DNA of 64,000 nt from Microbacterium sp. BH-3-3-3 (GCF_001792815.1 NZ_CP017674.1:682001-746000); one strand, 5' to 3'. Positions 30,868-40,782 are shown, counted from the first letter of the stretch. Numbers and translations: made by a program. Notes: generated from the sequence alone by a model not told the origin.

Positions 30868-31518
30868 TTACTCGGCGGGGGCCGAGGTGGGCTGGTCTGC
30901 GGGAGCCGCGGTGGGCTCGCCCTCGGAGTCCGAGTCGCCGCGGGCGGCGCTGCGTGCTGCTTCACGGTTCGCCGTGCGCTGCGCGTTCTGCTCGGTCTTG
31001 ACCTCGGACTTGTTCTTGTGAGGCGCGACCACCATGACCATGTTGCGACCGTCGATCGTGGGGCTGGACTCCACGGTGCCGAACTCGGCGACGTCTTCCG
31101 CGAACTTGCGGAGCAGACGCACGCCCTGGTCGGGACGCGACTGCTCGCGACCACGGAACAGGATCATGGCCTTGACCTTGTCGCCCGCCTGGAGGAAGCC
31201 CTCGGCGCGCTTCAGCTTGGTTATGTAGTCGTGCGCTTCGATCTTCAGGCGGAACCGCACCTCTTTGAGCACGGTGTTGGCCTGGTTGCGGCGCGTCTCT
31301 TTGGCCTTCTGAGCGGCCTCGTACTTGAACTTGCCGTAATCCATGATCTTGACCACGGGCGGCTTCGAGCTCGGCGCAACCTCGACCAGGTCGAGGTCCG
31401 CTTCCTGGGCCAGGCGCAGCGCAGCTTCGATGCGGACGATGCCGACCTGCTCGCCGTTGGGTCCGACGAGACGGACCTCCGGGACTCGGATGCGCTCGTT
31501 GGTGCGGGGATCGCTGAT
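30868..31518 (-). CDS. infC: Translation initiation factor IF-3 (ATC start)
   Basis: A 216-residue factor that prevents subunit joining and proofreads initiation. The N-domain runs [18 protein letters not shown] and the C-domain contains [11 protein letters not shown] and the FRGRE motif. A Ser/Ala/Glu-rich tail of about 35 residues is added, as in other Actinobacteria. No ATG or GTG lies at the domain start. ATC at 31518 has AAGAGGAG 6 nt upstream and gives the family's usual first residues, so it is the proposed start. Rare start codons let IF-3 discriminate against its own mRNA (known for E. coli AUU). Confidence 0.93.
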   Translation of the reverse strand: MSDPRTNERIRVPEVRLVGPNGEQVGIVRIEAALRLAQEADLDLVEVAPSSKPPVVKIMDYGKFKYEAAQKAKETRRNQANTVLKEVRFRLKIEAHDYITKLKRAEGFLQAGDKVKAMILFRGREQSRPDQGVRLLRKFAEDVAEFGTVESSPTIDGRNMVMVVAPHKNKSEVKTEQNAQRTANREAARSAARGDSDSEGEPTAAPADQPTSAPAE

Positions 31519-31763
31519 GCGGAACTCCTCTTGTCTACGGATGACGGCCGCCGCGATCCAAGGGAATCGCGGGCGAAGAGGAGAAACACGCCACCCGGCA
31601 CAGTGCTACCAGCACCGGCTTCTGCACCCAGACAACCCCGTGCGAAACGGAGCGGAGTGCGGGAACCCGGTAGCCTGGAGCGGCAAGCGCGGGTGGGATG
31701 TCATCCTCTTTCGTTCGGAGTGAAGCACTCCGAAGCCCGCCATAGTCTAGCAGAGAGATTCAC
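31519..31763. promoter_or_regulatory. Divergent infC / DUF1844 promoter region with a hairpin
   Basis: This 245-bp region separates infC (minus) and the DUF1844 gene (plus). The sequence TAGTCTA at 31744-31750 provides a TAnnnT -10 box on both strands, TAGTCT on the plus and TAGACT on the minus. Next to it, 31714-31734 is a 9-bp perfect hairpin (TTCGGAGTG-AAG-CACTCCGAA) that would lie near the 5' end of the long (about 220-nt) infC leader. The leader shows no other gene. Confidence 0.55.
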
Positions 31764-32189
31764 GTGGACACGATCCCCCCCGACCAGCCCGCCGACGACA
31801 GCGCCGCACACCGCCACGGAGCCGAAGACGAGCGCCTCGCCCGCTGGGAAGAGCAGGAGCGCGCCTCCGCCTCCGCCACCCGCGACATCGCCGACGTCCC
31901 CGCCGTCGAAGTCATCACCACCGCCGCCGTGCACCTCATGAGCGCCGCCGCGGTGAAGACCGGCCTGGCCGACAACCCCGCGCAGCAGCTCGACCTCGAC
32001 GAGGCCCGCAAGCTCATCAACTCCCTCGCCGGCCTCATCACCGCCGGAGCCCCCGAGATCAGCGACATGCACGCCCGCTCCCTGCGCGACGGCCTCCGCT
32101 CCCTGCAGCTCGCTTTCCGCGAGGCGTCGGTGATCCCCGACCCCATCGGTAAGGGGCCGGGCGAGAAGTGGACGGGGCCCGTCACGTAG
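31764..32189 (+). CDS. DUF1844 domain protein
   Basis: A 141-residue acidic cytosolic protein. A polar, disordered N-terminus (residues 1-45) is followed by the DUF1844 core [25 protein letters not shown] and [17 protein letters not shown], then a short tail ending GPVT. Family function is unknown. It is often found beside infC in Actinobacteria. The start is GTG at 31764 with AGAGAG upstream. Confidence 0.88.
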   Translation: MDTIPPDQPADDSAAHRHGAEDERLARWEEQERASASATRDIADVPAVEVITTAAVHLMSAAAVKTGLADNPAQQLDLDEARKLINSLAGLITAGAPEISDMHARSLRDGLRSLQLAFREASVIPDPIGKGPGEKWTGPVT

Positions 32190-32503
32190 GTCGTTCGTTC
32201 TGGGGGGGGTACCGGGCTCCGGAATGGCCCCTCCCCGGGGCAAGAGCAGGGCCCCTACCCCGATTGCCCCGGGGAGGGGCCATTCCTCCGCCCTCTGCCA
32301 CCGCAGGCCGACTCCACCGTGACACCCGTAGGGGTATGAGGCGGTGCCCCTTCCCCGATTGCCTCGGGAGGATGGCATCCCTGCGCCCTGTGCCGCAGGC
32401 CGACTGCACCGTGACACCCGTAGGGGTAGGGGGCAGTGGGCCCCTCCCCCTACGGACGACGCTGCCCACTCCCGGCAGACAGGCTCCCGGAAGAACGCGG
32501 GAC
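32190..32503. repeat. Repeat-rich gap: long inverted repeat plus direct repeats
   Basis: The 314-bp gap between two convergent genes holds no gene. A perfect 23-bp inverted repeat (32221-32243 with 32264-32286; arm starts GGAATGGCCCCTCC) has a 20-nt loop and is a probable bidirectional terminator. Two imperfect direct copies of about 80 bp follow: one from 32258 to 32336, the other from 32353 to 32428. Both begin CCCCGATTGCC and end in CCGTGACACCCGTAGGGGTA. Confidence 0.8.
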
Positions 32504-33358
32504 TCAGGCCTCGGTGCTGCGGTGCAGCTTGACCGTCAGGGAGTCGACGAGCACGGCGATGCGGTCGTCGGCGGCCCAGCGGCGGGCGACGCGGGCGAGC
32601 ACGGCATCCAATTCCTCCTGCGCGAGACCCGACATCAGCTGCAGATGCACCACCAGCTCGGGACCGCGGAGGCGTCCGGTCGGGTCTCCCGCTTCGACGG
32701 CCAGATCGAGCACGGCCAGCTCGCCCGAGATGCTCTCCTGCAGGCCGGTGAAGATCGTGGGCGACGTGTGCGCGGGCTCCCACGCCTCGCCCTGTGCGAT
32801 CGCCCAGACGGCGGGGCGGCGGATGACGAACTCCGTCTCCGAACCCGGATCGACGACGATGAGCTCGGTGTCCTCGGAGGCTGCGGCCAGGGCCGTGCGA
32901 CGCCCGTCGGCGGGAACCGGTCGGGCCAGGGCGTCCCAGGTCTGCAGCGCCGTCACCGACGTGAACACCGGCAGGACCTTGCGGCCGTCGGGAGCGGCGA
33001 CCGTCACGATCGACAGCTCCTGCGTCTTGTCGACCTCGAGGCCGTGCGCGCCGATGCCGTGGTCGCCCTTCTCGGCGACGAGCGGGATCAGCAGGCGCGC
33101 CTCGCGGTAGGCGTCGACCACCGCACGCGCGTCGCCCTCACCGGCGCGGAACGCCAGAAGAGCTGCGAGCAGGGCGGGGTCGGCAGAACCGTCGTCACCC
33201 GAGTGCGGGTTGGATTGGAAGCTGCGTCCCTCCCACGGCACGCCGGCGGAATCCGCGTTGGCGGCGTCCGAATGGAGGGCGTCCGTGTGCGGAGCGTGCG
33301 CACGCTGGTCGTGCCCGTGCGCGCCGTGGCCGTGCGGACCGTCAGTGTCCGGCGACAT
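32504..33358 (-). CDS. SseB family protein
   Basis: A 284-residue protein of the SseB family. A His/Asp-rich disordered N-terminus (residues 1-55, with [11 protein letters not shown]) may bind metal. The SseB core then shows the segments [23 protein letters not shown] and [13 protein letters not shown]. Family members are cytosolic and of unclear role. The ATG at 33358 overlaps the priA 3' end by 17 bp, so it is the last gene of the his operon transcript. Confidence 0.85.
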   Translation of the reverse strand: MSPDTDGPHGHGAHGHDQRAHAPHTDALHSDAANADSAGVPWEGRSFQSNPHSGDDGSADPALLAALLAFRAGEGDARAVVDAYREARLLIPLVAEKGDHGIGAHGLEVDKTQELSIVTVAAPDGRKVLPVFTSVTALQTWDALARPVPADGRRTALAAASEDTELIVVDPGSETEFVIRRPAVWAIAQGEAWEPAHTSPTIFTGLQESISGELAVLDLAVEAGDPTGRLRGPELVVHLQLMSGLAQEELDAVLARVARRWAADDRIAVLVDSLTVKLHRSTEA

Positions 33359-34088
33359 CCAGTGCCTCAGCGAGGGTGAACTGCCCCGCGTACAGTGCCT
33401 TGCCCACGATCGCGCCTTCGACGCCGAGCGGCACCAGGTCGCGCAGCGCCGCGATGTCGTCGAGGCTCGACACCCCGCCCGACGCCACGATCGGCTTCGG
33501 GGTGCGCTGCGTCATCTCGCGCAGCAGTTCGATGTTCGGGCCGCGGAGCGTGCCGTCTTTGGTGACGTCGGTGACGACGTAGCGGCTGCAGCCGGCGTCT
33601 TCGAGCCGGTCGAGGACGGTCCACAGGTCGCCGCCGTCGCGGGTCCAGCCGCGCGCGGCGAGCGTGGTGCCGCGCACGTCGAGGCCGACGGCGATCGCCT
33701 CGCCGTAACGGTTGATGACATCGGCGGCCCACTCGGGGTTCTCGAGTGCGGCCGTGCCGAGGTTGATGCGGCTCGCGCCGCTCTCGAGGGCGGCCTCGAG
33801 GGAGCGGTCGTCGCGGATGCCGCCCGACAGCTCGACCTGCACGCCCTTGACCTGCTTGATGACCTTGCGCATCACCGCGGCGTTGTTGCCGCGACCGAAG
33901 GCGGCGTCGAGGTCGACGAGGTGGATCCACTGAGCGCCCTGGCGTGCGAAGTCCGCGGCGGCGTCGACGGGGTCGCCGTAGCTGGTCTCGGTGCCGGCCT
34001 CACCCTGGGTCAGGCGGACGGCTTTGCCGTCGGCCACATCGACCGCGGGAAGCAGGACAAGTTCGGGCGTCGACGCGAAATCGTTCAT
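33342..34088 (-). CDS. priA: Phosphoribosyl isomerase A (HisA, possibly bifunctional HisA/TrpF)
   Basis: A 248-residue TIM barrel isomerising ProFAR in histidine synthesis. The N-terminal acid-base region is [15 protein letters not shown] (D17). The phosphate loops are GGIRDD and GGVSSLDD, and the second catalytic region is [15 protein letters not shown]. In many Actinobacteria the same enzyme also acts as TrpF; no trpF is seen here to decide. The ATG at 34088 was chosen, although GAGGAG lies only 2 nt before it. A GTG at 34100 is the alternative. Confidence 0.9.
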   Translation of the reverse strand: MNDFASTPELVLLPAVDVADGKAVRLTQGEAGTETSYGDPVDAAADFARQGAQWIHLVDLDAAFGRGNNAAVMRKVIKQVKGVQVELSGGIRDDRSLEAALESGASRINLGTAALENPEWAADVINRYGEAIAVGLDVRGTTLAARGWTRDGGDLWTVLDRLEDAGCSRYVVTDVTKDGTLRGPNIELLREMTQRTPKPIVASGGVSSLDDIAALRDLVPLGVEGAIVGKALYAGQFTLAEALDVAGH

Positions 34089-34134
34089 GGCTCCTCGCAC
34101 CCGTCAGCGCACTTCGCCGAGCCTGGGCACGAGG

Positions 34135-34785
34135 TCACACAGTAGTCGTGCGCAGCCCGTCGATCCAATTGGCCAGGAGCCGGATGCCGGCTTCGCCCGA
34201 CTTCTCGGGGTGGAACTGCGTCGCCGACAGCGGACCGTTCTCGACCGCCGCGAGAAACGGTGCGCCATACGTGCACCACGTCAGCACGGGCTCCGGGAAC
34301 GGCGGCGTGACCTCGAGCGACCACTGCTGCGCCGCGTACGAGTGCACGAAGTAGAAGCGCTCCTTCTCGATGCCCTGGAACAGGCGCGACCCGTCTCCGG
34401 ACGCCACGGTGTTCCAACCCATGTGCGGGAGTACGGGCGCTTCGAGCTCGTGCACCGTGCCCGGCCACTCACCGAGCCCGGGGGTGTCGGCACCGCGCTC
34501 GACCCCCCGCTCGAACATCACCTGCATGCCGACGCAGATACCGAGCACCGGGCGGCCCCCGGCGAGCCGCCGGTCGATGATCTCTCCCCCGCGGCTGGCG
34601 TTCAAGGCCCCCATCACCGCGCTGTAGGCACCCACACCGGGCACGAGGAGCCCGTCGGCGTCGAGGAGAAGCGCGCGGTCGGAGGTCAGTCGGGCGTCGG
34701 CACCGGCTTCGATGAGCGCCTTGACGGCCGAGTGGACGTTGCCGGAACCGTAATCGAGGACCGCGACGACGGGCTTGCGCGTCAC
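34135..34785 (-). CDS. hisH: Imidazole glycerol phosphate synthase, glutaminase subunit
   Basis: A 216-residue class I glutamine amidotransferase that feeds ammonia to HisF. The nucleophile is C84 in GICVGMQ, and the catalytic His-Glu pair is in TQFHPEKSG near the C-terminus. The oxyanion loop LVPGVGAY is present. Its partner hisF is not in the window. The start overlaps the hisB stop by 4 bp. Confidence 0.95.
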   Translation of the reverse strand: MTRKPVVAVLDYGSGNVHSAVKALIEAGADARLTSDRALLLDADGLLVPGVGAYSAVMGALNASRGGEIIDRRLAGGRPVLGICVGMQVMFERGVERGADTPGLGEWPGTVHELEAPVLPHMGWNTVASGDGSRLFQGIEKERFYFVHSYAAQQWSLEVTPPFPEPVLTWCTYGAPFLAAVENGPLSATQFHPEKSGEAGIRLLANWIDGLRTTTV

Positions 34786-35396
34786 AACGCACCCTTGGTG
34801 CTGGGGATGCCGTCGACCAGCGGGTCGAGGGCCTTGGCCTGACGGAAGGCGCGCGCGAGCGCCTTGTACTCGGCCTCGGCGATGTGGTGCGGGTCGCGCC
34901 CACCCAGAACGCGCACGTGCACCGTGAGGCCGGCGTGGATCGAGATGGCCTCGAACGTGTGACGCACGAGCGAACCGGTGAAGTGGCCGCCGATGAGGTG
35001 GTGCTCGAAGCCCACGGGCTCACCGGTGTGCACGAGGTACGGGCGACCGCTGATGTCGACGACCGCCTGCGCCAGCGCCTCGTCGAGGGGAACGAGCGCG
35101 TCGCCGTAGCGGGCGATCCCCGACTTGTCGCCCAGGGCCTGACGAATCGCCTGACCGAGCACGATCGCGGTGTCCTCGACCGTGTGGTGGGCGTCGATGT
35201 GGGTGTCGCCCGTCGCGCGCACCCGCAGATCGGTCAGCGAGTGCTTGGCGAAGGCCGTGAGCATGTGGTCGAAGAACGGCACCGTGGTCTGGATGTCGCT
35301 GACCCCGCGACCGTCGAGGTCGAGTTCGAGTTCGATACGCGACTCGCTCGTCTCGCGCGTGATCGAGGCGGTACGGGGCGTGGCGGGGCCGGTCAT
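34782..35396 (-). CDS. hisB: Imidazoleglycerol-phosphate dehydratase
   Basis: A 204-residue manganese enzyme of histidine synthesis. Both metal-binding repeats are present: HHTVED at 70-75 and PHHIAEA near 170. The family motif [15 protein letters not shown] is at 39-53. The ATG at 35396 overlaps hisC by 4 bp. Confidence 0.96.
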   Translation of the reverse strand: MTGPATPRTASITRETSESRIELELDLDGRGVSDIQTTVPFFDHMLTAFAKHSLTDLRVRATGDTHIDAHHTVEDTAIVLGQAIRQALGDKSGIARYGDALVPLDEALAQAVVDISGRPYLVHTGEPVGFEHHLIGGHFTGSLVRHTFEAISIHAGLTVHVRVLGGRDPHHIAEAEYKALARAFRQAKALDPLVDGIPSTKGAL

Positions 35397-36478
35397 GACC
35401 GCGATCCTACCGAGGCGAGGGCGTCGAGGAACGCGGTGGTCTCGTCGTCGGTACCGGCCGTGACACGCAGGTGGTGCGCGATGCCGACGTCGCGGATGAG
35501 CACACCGCGGTCGTACAGCGCCTTCCACGTGGCGGCGGGGTCGTCGACGCCGCCGAAGAGCACGAAGTTCGTCCACGACTCGTGGGCGGTGTACCCGAGG
35601 GCGGCCACGGTGGCCGAGATGCGGTCGCGCTGCGCGACGATCTCGTCGACCATCGACAGCATCGTCTCGGCGTGCACGAGGGCCGCCGTCGCCGCGGCCT
35701 GCGTGAGCGCGCTCAAGTGGTACGGAAGACGGACGAGTCGCAGCGCGTCGACCAGAGCAGGATCGGCCGCCAGGTACCCCACGCGTGCGCCGGCGAAGGC
35801 GAAGGCCTTGCTCATGGTGCGCGACACCACCAGACGCGGGCGACCGGGCAGCAGCGACACGGCCGAGGGCTCGTCACGCGGAGCGAACTCCTGGTAAGCC
35901 TCGTCGACGATCACGATGCCGTCGGTCTCGGCGTACACGGCCTCGATCACATCGAGACGCAGCGGGGTACCCGTGGGGTTGTTCGGCGCGCAGAGGAAGA
36001 CGATGTCGGGGCGGTGCTCACGCACCTGGGCCGCGGCGGCCTCGGCGCTCAGCGAGAAGTCGTGCGCGCGTTCCCCGGCGATCCATCGCGCGCCCGTCGC
36101 GCGGGTGAGGATCGGGTACATCGAGTAGGTGGGTGCGAAGCCCATGGCCGTCCGGCCCGGTCCACCGAAGGCCTGCAGGATGTGCTGGAGCACCTCGTTG
36201 GAGCCGTTGGCCGCCCAGATCTGCTCGCGCGTCAGGCCATGACCGAGGTATGCGGCGAAGCTCTCTCGGAGAGCGGTGAACTCGCGGTCGGGATACCGGT
36301 TGACGTCGCGCAAGGCCCGAGCCACGGCGTCGAGGATGTCATCGGCCACCTCGGGCGGAACCGGATGCGTGTTCTCATTCACGTTGAGAGCCACGGGCAG
36401 GGCGGCCTGCGGGGCTCCGTAGGGGGTCATCCCCCGCAGATCGTCGCGAAGAGGCAGGTCGTCGAGGCGTACGGTCAC
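35393..36478 (-). CDS. hisC: Histidinol-phosphate aminotransferase
   Basis: A 361-residue class I/II PLP aminotransferase. The Schiff-base lysine is K224 ([17 protein letters not shown]), with CAPNNPTG at 163-170 and VDEAYQEF at 191-198. GTG at 36478 was chosen as the start. It gives the typical beginning [22 protein letters not shown], cut here to that region, and lies 7 nt after a TACGAT -10 box (36486-36491). An ATG at 36487 falls inside that -10 box and is unlikely. Here hisC is first in its operon; hisD is absent. Confidence 0.92.
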   Translation of the reverse strand: MTVRLDDLPLRDDLRGMTPYGAPQAALPVALNVNENTHPVPPEVADDILDAVARALRDVNRYPDREFTALRESFAAYLGHGLTREQIWAANGSNEVLQHILQAFGGPGRTAMGFAPTYSMYPILTRATGARWIAGERAHDFSLSAEAAAAQVREHRPDIVFLCAPNNPTGTPLRLDVIEAVYAETDGIVIVDEAYQEFAPRDEPSAVSLLPGRPRLVVSRTMSKAFAFAGARVGYLAADPALVDALRLVRLPYHLSALTQAAATAALVHAETMLSMVDEIVAQRDRISATVAALGYTAHESWTNFVLFGGVDDPAATWKALYDRGVLIRDVGIAHHLRVTAGTDDETTAFLDALASVGSRS

Positions 36479-36532
36479 CCCACCCATCGTAGGCGGCGTG
36501 CCGAGGAGCGGCTCATCGCGCACCCGCGGAGG

Positions 36533-36883
36533 TCAGCCGGCCTGGATGTACTCGGTGGGGATCGCGATGCGCTGACCGGCCGCGAGCGAGCCGCCCTGGA
36601 GGGCGTTCAGACGCGTGATCTCGGCGACGACGTCGCGCGGATCGGCCGCGGGGGCGATGTCTTCGGCGATCGACCACAGGGTCTCGCCGCTCATGACCGT
36701 GATCTCCGTGAACGAACCGGCCGGTGCGCCGGCGTCGCCCGAGGCGAGTGCTGCTCCCCCACCGACGGCGGCGACGCCCAGGGCGACGGCGAGCGGGAGG
36801 GCGACGACGAAGGCGACGACACGGCGCCCGCGGGCGGTGATACGCAGGCGGGTCGTCGAGGCGGTGGAGGTGATGCTGCTCAT
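36533..36883 (-). CDS. LysM protein, probable SOS-induced division suppressor
   Basis: A 116-residue protein. A cytosolic basic start is followed by one membrane anchor ([22 protein letters not shown], residues about 21-42 in parts) and a C-terminal LysM domain ([18 protein letters not shown] to RIAIPTEYI). LysM proteins divergent from lexA include YneA, ChiZ (Rv2719c) and DivS, which block division during DNA damage. Position and architecture match. A near-consensus LexA box lies upstream. The ATG at 36883 has an AAGGAG site. Confidence 0.85.
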   Translation of the reverse strand: MSSITSTASTTRLRITARGRRVVAFVVALPLAVALGVAAVGGGAALASGDAGAPAGSFTEITVMSGETLWSIAEDIAPAADPRDVVAEITRLNALQGGSLAAGQRIAIPTEYIQAG

Positions 36884-36904
36884 GGTGTGCTCCTTGGTGG
36901 GGAG

Positions 36905-36948
36905 AGATTCGCACCCCGCCCTCGGCCGGGAGGGCGGTGTGCGAATCT
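36905..36948. promoter_or_regulatory. Large hairpin in the 5' leader of the LysM gene
   Basis: A 19-bp stem with one mismatch (36905-36923 against 36930-36948; arms start AGATTCGCAC and end GTGCGAATCT) encloses a 6-nt loop. It would form in the LysM mRNA just upstream of the ribosome-binding site and may set its translation or stability. Confidence 0.65.
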
Positions 36949-36953
36949 GTATT

Positions 36954-36969
36954 CCGAATCTATCTTCGA
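36954..36969. promoter_or_regulatory. Candidate LexA (SOS) box between LysM gene and lexA
   Basis: CCGAATCTATCTTCGA (minus strand TCGAAGATAGATTCGG) matches the actinobacterial SOS consensus TCGAAC-N4-GTTCGA at 9 of 12 positions and keeps the dyad. It lies between the divergent LysM and lexA genes. Confidence 0.6.
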
Positions 36970-37140
36970 TACTGCGACGGTGTCAACACACCGGTTGTCG
37001 GAAACGAATCGAACGCGACACGCGTGCGGCTCCGTGTCATTCGTGTCGTCGACCGGATACGGTTTCGACACGGAGACCTCATCACCAACCTCCGACATTC
37101 GAATTTCCGCCGCCCTTCCCGCGGCGCGAGGGGAGCACAG

Positions 37141-37830
37141 ATGACCGACGCGACGACCGCCGCAGGGCGCGAACGACCGCAGACGCGACGGCGCAAGAAC
37201 CTCAGCGACAAGCAGCTCGCGATCCTCGAAGTCATCCAGCGATCGATCGCGCGGCACGGTTATCCGCCGAGCATGCGCGAGATCGGCGACGCCGTCGGCC
37301 TGAAGTCGCTGTCGAGCGTCACGCATCAGCTGAACCAGCTCGAGCTCAGCGGCTATCTGCGCCGCGACCCGGGTAAGACCCGCGCCATGGAGGTGCTGAT
37401 CGACCTTCCCGGCACCGCCGCCGAGAACCCCGCCGACTCCGCCCCCGCCGTGGGCGACGCCGCCCTCGTGCCCCTGGTGGGCCGGATCGCGGCGGGCGTG
37501 CCCATCACCGCCGACCAGCACGTGGAGGAGATCTTCCCCCTCCCCCGCCAGCTCGTCGGCAAGGGCGAGTTATTCATGCTCAAGGTCTCGGGCGACTCGA
37601 TGATCGATGCGGCGATCTGCGACGGCGACTGGGTGGTCGTGCGCTCGCAGGCGAATGCGGAGAACGGCGAGATCGTGGCCGCGATGCTCGACGGCGAGGC
37701 AACGGTGAAGACGTTCCGTCGCCGTGACGGCCACACCTGGCTGCTCCCCCGCAACAGCGCGTTCGAGCCCATCCTCGGCGACGAGGCCGTCGTGCTCGGG
37801 CGCATCGTGGCGGTGCTGCGCGCGGTGTGA
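37141..37830 (+). CDS. lexA: SOS repressor LexA
   Basis: A 229-residue repressor. The N-terminal winged helix ([16 protein letters not shown] to [16 protein letters not shown]) binds SOS boxes. The C-terminal S24 protease domain has the self-cleavage site A118-G119 (GRIAAGVPI), nucleophile S153 (GDSM) and general base K190. RecA filaments trigger the cleavage. An in-frame extension upstream to 36937 lacks conservation. The ATG at 37141 follows GGGGAG and gives the usual actinobacterial length. Confidence 0.97.
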   Translation: MTDATTAAGRERPQTRRRKNLSDKQLAILEVIQRSIARHGYPPSMREIGDAVGLKSLSSVTHQLNQLELSGYLRRDPGKTRAMEVLIDLPGTAAENPADSAPAVGDAALVPLVGRIAAGVPITADQHVEEIFPLPRQLVGKGELFMLKVSGDSMIDAAICDGDWVVVRSQANAENGEIVAAMLDGEATVKTFRRRDGHTWLLPRNSAFEPILGDEAVVLGRIVAVLRAV

Positions 37831-37864
37831 ACCGTGCGTCGCGGCGGCGGGCCACAATGGCGCC

Positions 37865-38896
37865 ATGACCGTCGGCCCGCCCTCGACCGCATCGACCTCG
37901 ACGAAACGCGTCGCGAAGCCGTCACCCGTGGTGCGCGTCACGGCATCCGTCGTGGTGCTGATCGTGGTGGCCCTGCTCACGCCGCTGGCCCTCGTCGCCT
38001 CGTGGGCGCGCGTGCAGCTCGTCGATGAGGACTCCTTCGTCGCCACTCTCGCGCCCCTCTCGTCCGACCCCGCCGTGCAAGACCTCGTCATCGCCGAGAC
38101 GACGAGCGCCATCTCGGCGTCGGTCGACTTCTCGGCGATCGCGGGCGCGGGCGTCGACGGTCTCGTCGCCCTCGGCGTGCCGCAGGAAGCGGCGCGCGTC
38201 CTCGGCCTGGTGGCACAGCCGTCGGCCGACTCGCTGCGATCGATCACGCGGCAGGCGGTGACCGACGTGGTGCACTCCGATCGGTTCTCCGACGTCTGGT
38301 CGGGGGTCGTGCGCACCGCGCACCGCGCCTTCGTCTTCGGAGCCACCTCCGACGGTGGTGGCATCATCGTGCAGTCCCCGGACGGCCTGGGCGTGCAGAT
38401 CGGCGGGGTGGTCTCGGCGATCGTCGCCGAGCTGGACCTGCAGGGATCGCCCGTGGCCGCGCTGGTCCCCCCGATCGACCGGGTCGTGGTCCTCGGCGAC
38501 GGAACGACGCTGCAGGCCGTGCGGTCGGCGTACGCGGCCGCCACCACGGCGGGAGTGGCGGCACCCCTGCTCGTGGGCGTGCTCCTGGTCGGCGGGGTCG
38601 TCGTCGCTCCCCGTCGACGGCGCGCGCTGATCGGCGCCGGCATCGCGGTCGCCGTCGGCTCGGCCACGGTGCTCGTGGCGGTCGCCGTGGGCGCGGCGCA
38701 GGCGCACCGCACCGCCGTTCTGCGGGGCTTCGACGCCGCCGGGGTCGACGCCGTGGTGCGGCAGCTGTCGTCCGGTCTCGTGGGCACCGCGAGCACGGTT
38801 CTGGGCATCGGCCTCGTCGCGGGCATCGCGGGCGTCCTGCTCGTCCGGCGTGCCCGCCCCCGACGGATGTCGGAGCCCCGGCCTACGCTGGAGTGA
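37865..38896 (+). CDS. Membrane protein of unknown function
   Basis: A 343-residue protein. One N-terminal membrane helix (VVRVTASVVVLIVVALLTPLAL) is followed by an extracytoplasmic domain of about 185 residues rich in Val, Ala and Asp. Three C-terminal helices follow (VAAPLLVGVLLVGGVVV, LIGAGIAVAVGSATVLVAVAVG, VLGIGLVAGIAGVLLV). The layout of one helix, an outer domain and a helix cluster recurs in uncharacterised actinobacterial proteins. No enzymatic motif is seen. The ATG at 37865 lies 6 nt after CACAAT, a weak -10 candidate. Its stop overlaps the start of the peptidase gene. Confidence 0.75.
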   Translation: MTVGPPSTASTSTKRVAKPSPVVRVTASVVVLIVVALLTPLALVASWARVQLVDEDSFVATLAPLSSDPAVQDLVIAETTSAISASVDFSAIAGAGVDGLVALGVPQEAARVLGLVAQPSADSLRSITRQAVTDVVHSDRFSDVWSGVVRTAHRAFVFGATSDGGGIIVQSPDGLGVQIGGVVSAIVAELDLQGSPVAALVPPIDRVVVLGDGTTLQAVRSAYAAATTAGVAAPLLVGVLLVGGVVVAPRRRRALIGAGIAVAVGSATVLVAVAVGAAQAHRTAVLRGFDAAGVDAVVRQLSSGLVGTASTVLGIGLVAGIAGVLLVRRARPRRMSEPRPTLE

Positions 38897-40782
38897 TGGC
38901 AGACACCCTCCCCTACGGTTCCTGGCCCTCCCCGATCACTCCCGAGTCGGTGGCGCAGTCCTCCCCCCGCATCGACGGCGCGCTGTTCGTCGGCGATGAG
39001 GTGTGGTGGGCGGAATCCGTGCCCGCCGAGGCGGGTCGCGTCGCGGTGAAGCGGCGCCGCACCGACGGTGCGGTCGAGGCGGTGCTGCCCGCACCCGCCA
39101 ACGCCCGTTCCGCCGTTCACGAATACGGCGGCGGGGCTTGGACCGCCTCCGACGACGGGGAGCTGTTCTACGTCGAGAAGACCGACCAGCGCGTCTACGC
39201 CCTTCGCCCGGGCGGCGAGGCGCGCGCGCTGACGCCGGCCGACGACACGGTGCGCCACGGCGGGTTGCGGTTCGAGCACGGCACCCTGCTCGCCGTCCGC
39301 GAGACGCACGGGAGTAACCGCGTTCCCGCACGCGCCATCGTGCGCATCTCGCTCGACGGCGCCGTCGACGTGCTCGCCGAGGGCAGCGACTTCGTCGCGC
39401 AGCCCGCGCTGTCGCCCGACGGCCGGTCTCTCGCGTGGGTGGCGTGGAACCACCCCGACATGCCTTGGGATGCCACGACCCTGCGCGTGACCGAGATCGG
39501 CACCGGCGAGGTGCGCGAGATCGCCGACACCCCGCGCCGCGCTCCGCTGCAGCCCGTGTGGCTCGGCGACGACGAGCTGTTGTACGCCGACGACCCCGAC
39601 GGCCGGTGGAACCTGTTCCGCCGTCCCCTCGACGGCGAGCCGCAGCCGGTGTCGCCGGTCGACGCCGACACGGGCGGCGGGCTGTGGGTGCTCGGGACGC
39701 GGTGGTTCGGAGCGACCGACGACGGGCGCATCGTCGCCGTCCGCACCGACGGTGCCGACGAGATCGTCGAAATCGCGCCGTCCGGCGTGCGTCCGGTGGA
39801 CGTGCCCGTCGTGGCCGGCGCGGCGATCGATGACGTGCGCGGGCACCGCGTGCTCGTGTCGGGCTCCGACGCCGGCGGCCGCTCGGGGCTGTGGGCGGTC
39901 GACCTCGACGCCGGCACCGTCGACCTGGTGACCGGTGGATCCGGGGCCTGGGGCGACGAATGGATGCCGACGGCCCGCGCCCTCGAGACCGAGGGGCCGC
40001 ACGGACCCGTGCACGCTTTCGCCTACGCGCCCACGAACCCCGACGTCGCCGCGCCCGAGAACGAGCGCCCGCCCTACGTCGTGCTCGTGCACGGTGGCCC
40101 CACCTCGCACGTGGGTCCGGCGCCGTCAGCCAAGACGGCGTTCTTCACGAGCCGCGGCATCGGCGTGCTCGACGTGAACTACGGCGGTTCCACCGGATAC
40201 GGTCGCGACTACCGTGACCGGCTGAAGGGTCAGTGGGGCGTGGTCGATGTCGATGACGTCGCCGCCGCGGCCTCCGCCCTCGCCGAGGCGGGTCTGGCCG
40301 ACCCCGAGCGCCTGGCGATCGCCGGCGGCTCCGCCGGCGGATGGACGGTGCTCGCCGCCGTGACGAACACCGACGTGTTCTCGGCCGGGATCTCGCGCTA
40401 CGGCGTGGGCGACGCCCGTGCCCTCGCCGAAGACACTCACGACTTCGAGGCCCGGTATCTCGACGGCCTGATCGGACCGCTGCCCGAGGCCGAAGCGGTG
40501 TATGTGGAGCGCTCGCCTCTGAGCCATCCCGAGCGCTTCCGCGTTCCCCTGCTCATCCTGCAGGGAAGCGAGGACCGGGTCGTGCCGCCGTCGCAGGCCG
40601 AGGCGATCCGTGACGCCCTCGCGGCGCACGAGGTTCCCCACGCGTACGTCCTGTACGAGGGCGAGGGCCACGGCTTCCGCCGCGCCGAGACGGTGATCGA
40701 CTCCCTGCGACGCGAACTGGGCTTCCTCGGGGCGGTTTTCGGCTTCGAGACCCCCGGGGTTCCGCCGCTGGAGCTGAGCTGA
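38896..40782 (+). CDS. S9 family prolyl oligopeptidase-like serine peptidase
   Basis: A 628-residue peptidase with an N-terminal beta-propeller (residues about 20-370, with repeated strand motifs such as QPALSPDGRSLAWVAW) and a C-terminal alpha/beta-hydrolase domain. The catalytic triad is S479 (GGSAGG), D560 (GSEDRVV) and H592 (GEGHGF). No signal peptide is present, so it is probably cytosolic. It most resembles acylaminoacyl-peptidase/DPP IV-like S9C members. The ATG at 38896 overlaps the TGA of the previous gene. Substrates are unknown. Confidence 0.92.
   Translation: MADTLPYGSWPSPITPESVAQSSPRIDGALFVGDEVWWAESVPAEAGRVAVKRRRTDGAVEAVLPAPANARSAVHEYGGGAWTASDDGELFYVEKTDQRVYALRPGGEARALTPADDTVRHGGLRFEHGTLLAVRETHGSNRVPARAIVRISLDGAVDVLAEGSDFVAQPALSPDGRSLAWVAWNHPDMPWDATTLRVTEIGTGEVREIADTPRRAPLQPVWLGDDELLYADDPDGRWNLFRRPLDGEPQPVSPVDADTGGGLWVLGTRWFGATDDGRIVAVRTDGADEIVEIAPSGVRPVDVPVVAGAAIDDVRGHRVLVSGSDAGGRSGLWAVDLDAGTVDLVTGGSGAWGDEWMPTARALETEGPHGPVHAFAYAPTNPDVAAPENERPPYVVLVHGGPTSHVGPAPSAKTAFFTSRGIGVLDVNYGGSTGYGRDYRDRLKGQWGVVDVDDVAAAASALAEAGLADPERLAIAGGSAGGWTVLAAVTNTDVFSAGISRYGVGDARALAEDTHDFEARYLDGLIGPLPEAEAVYVERSPLSHPERFRVPLLILQGSEDRVVPPSQAEAIRDALAAHEVPHAYVLYEGEGHGFRRAETVIDSLRRELGFLGAVFGFETPGVPPLELS

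Noticed and set aside
36937..37140. In-frame N-terminal extension of lexA
   Set aside because: It has no conservation pattern, would cover the SOS box, and a good ribosome-binding site precedes the ATG at 37141.
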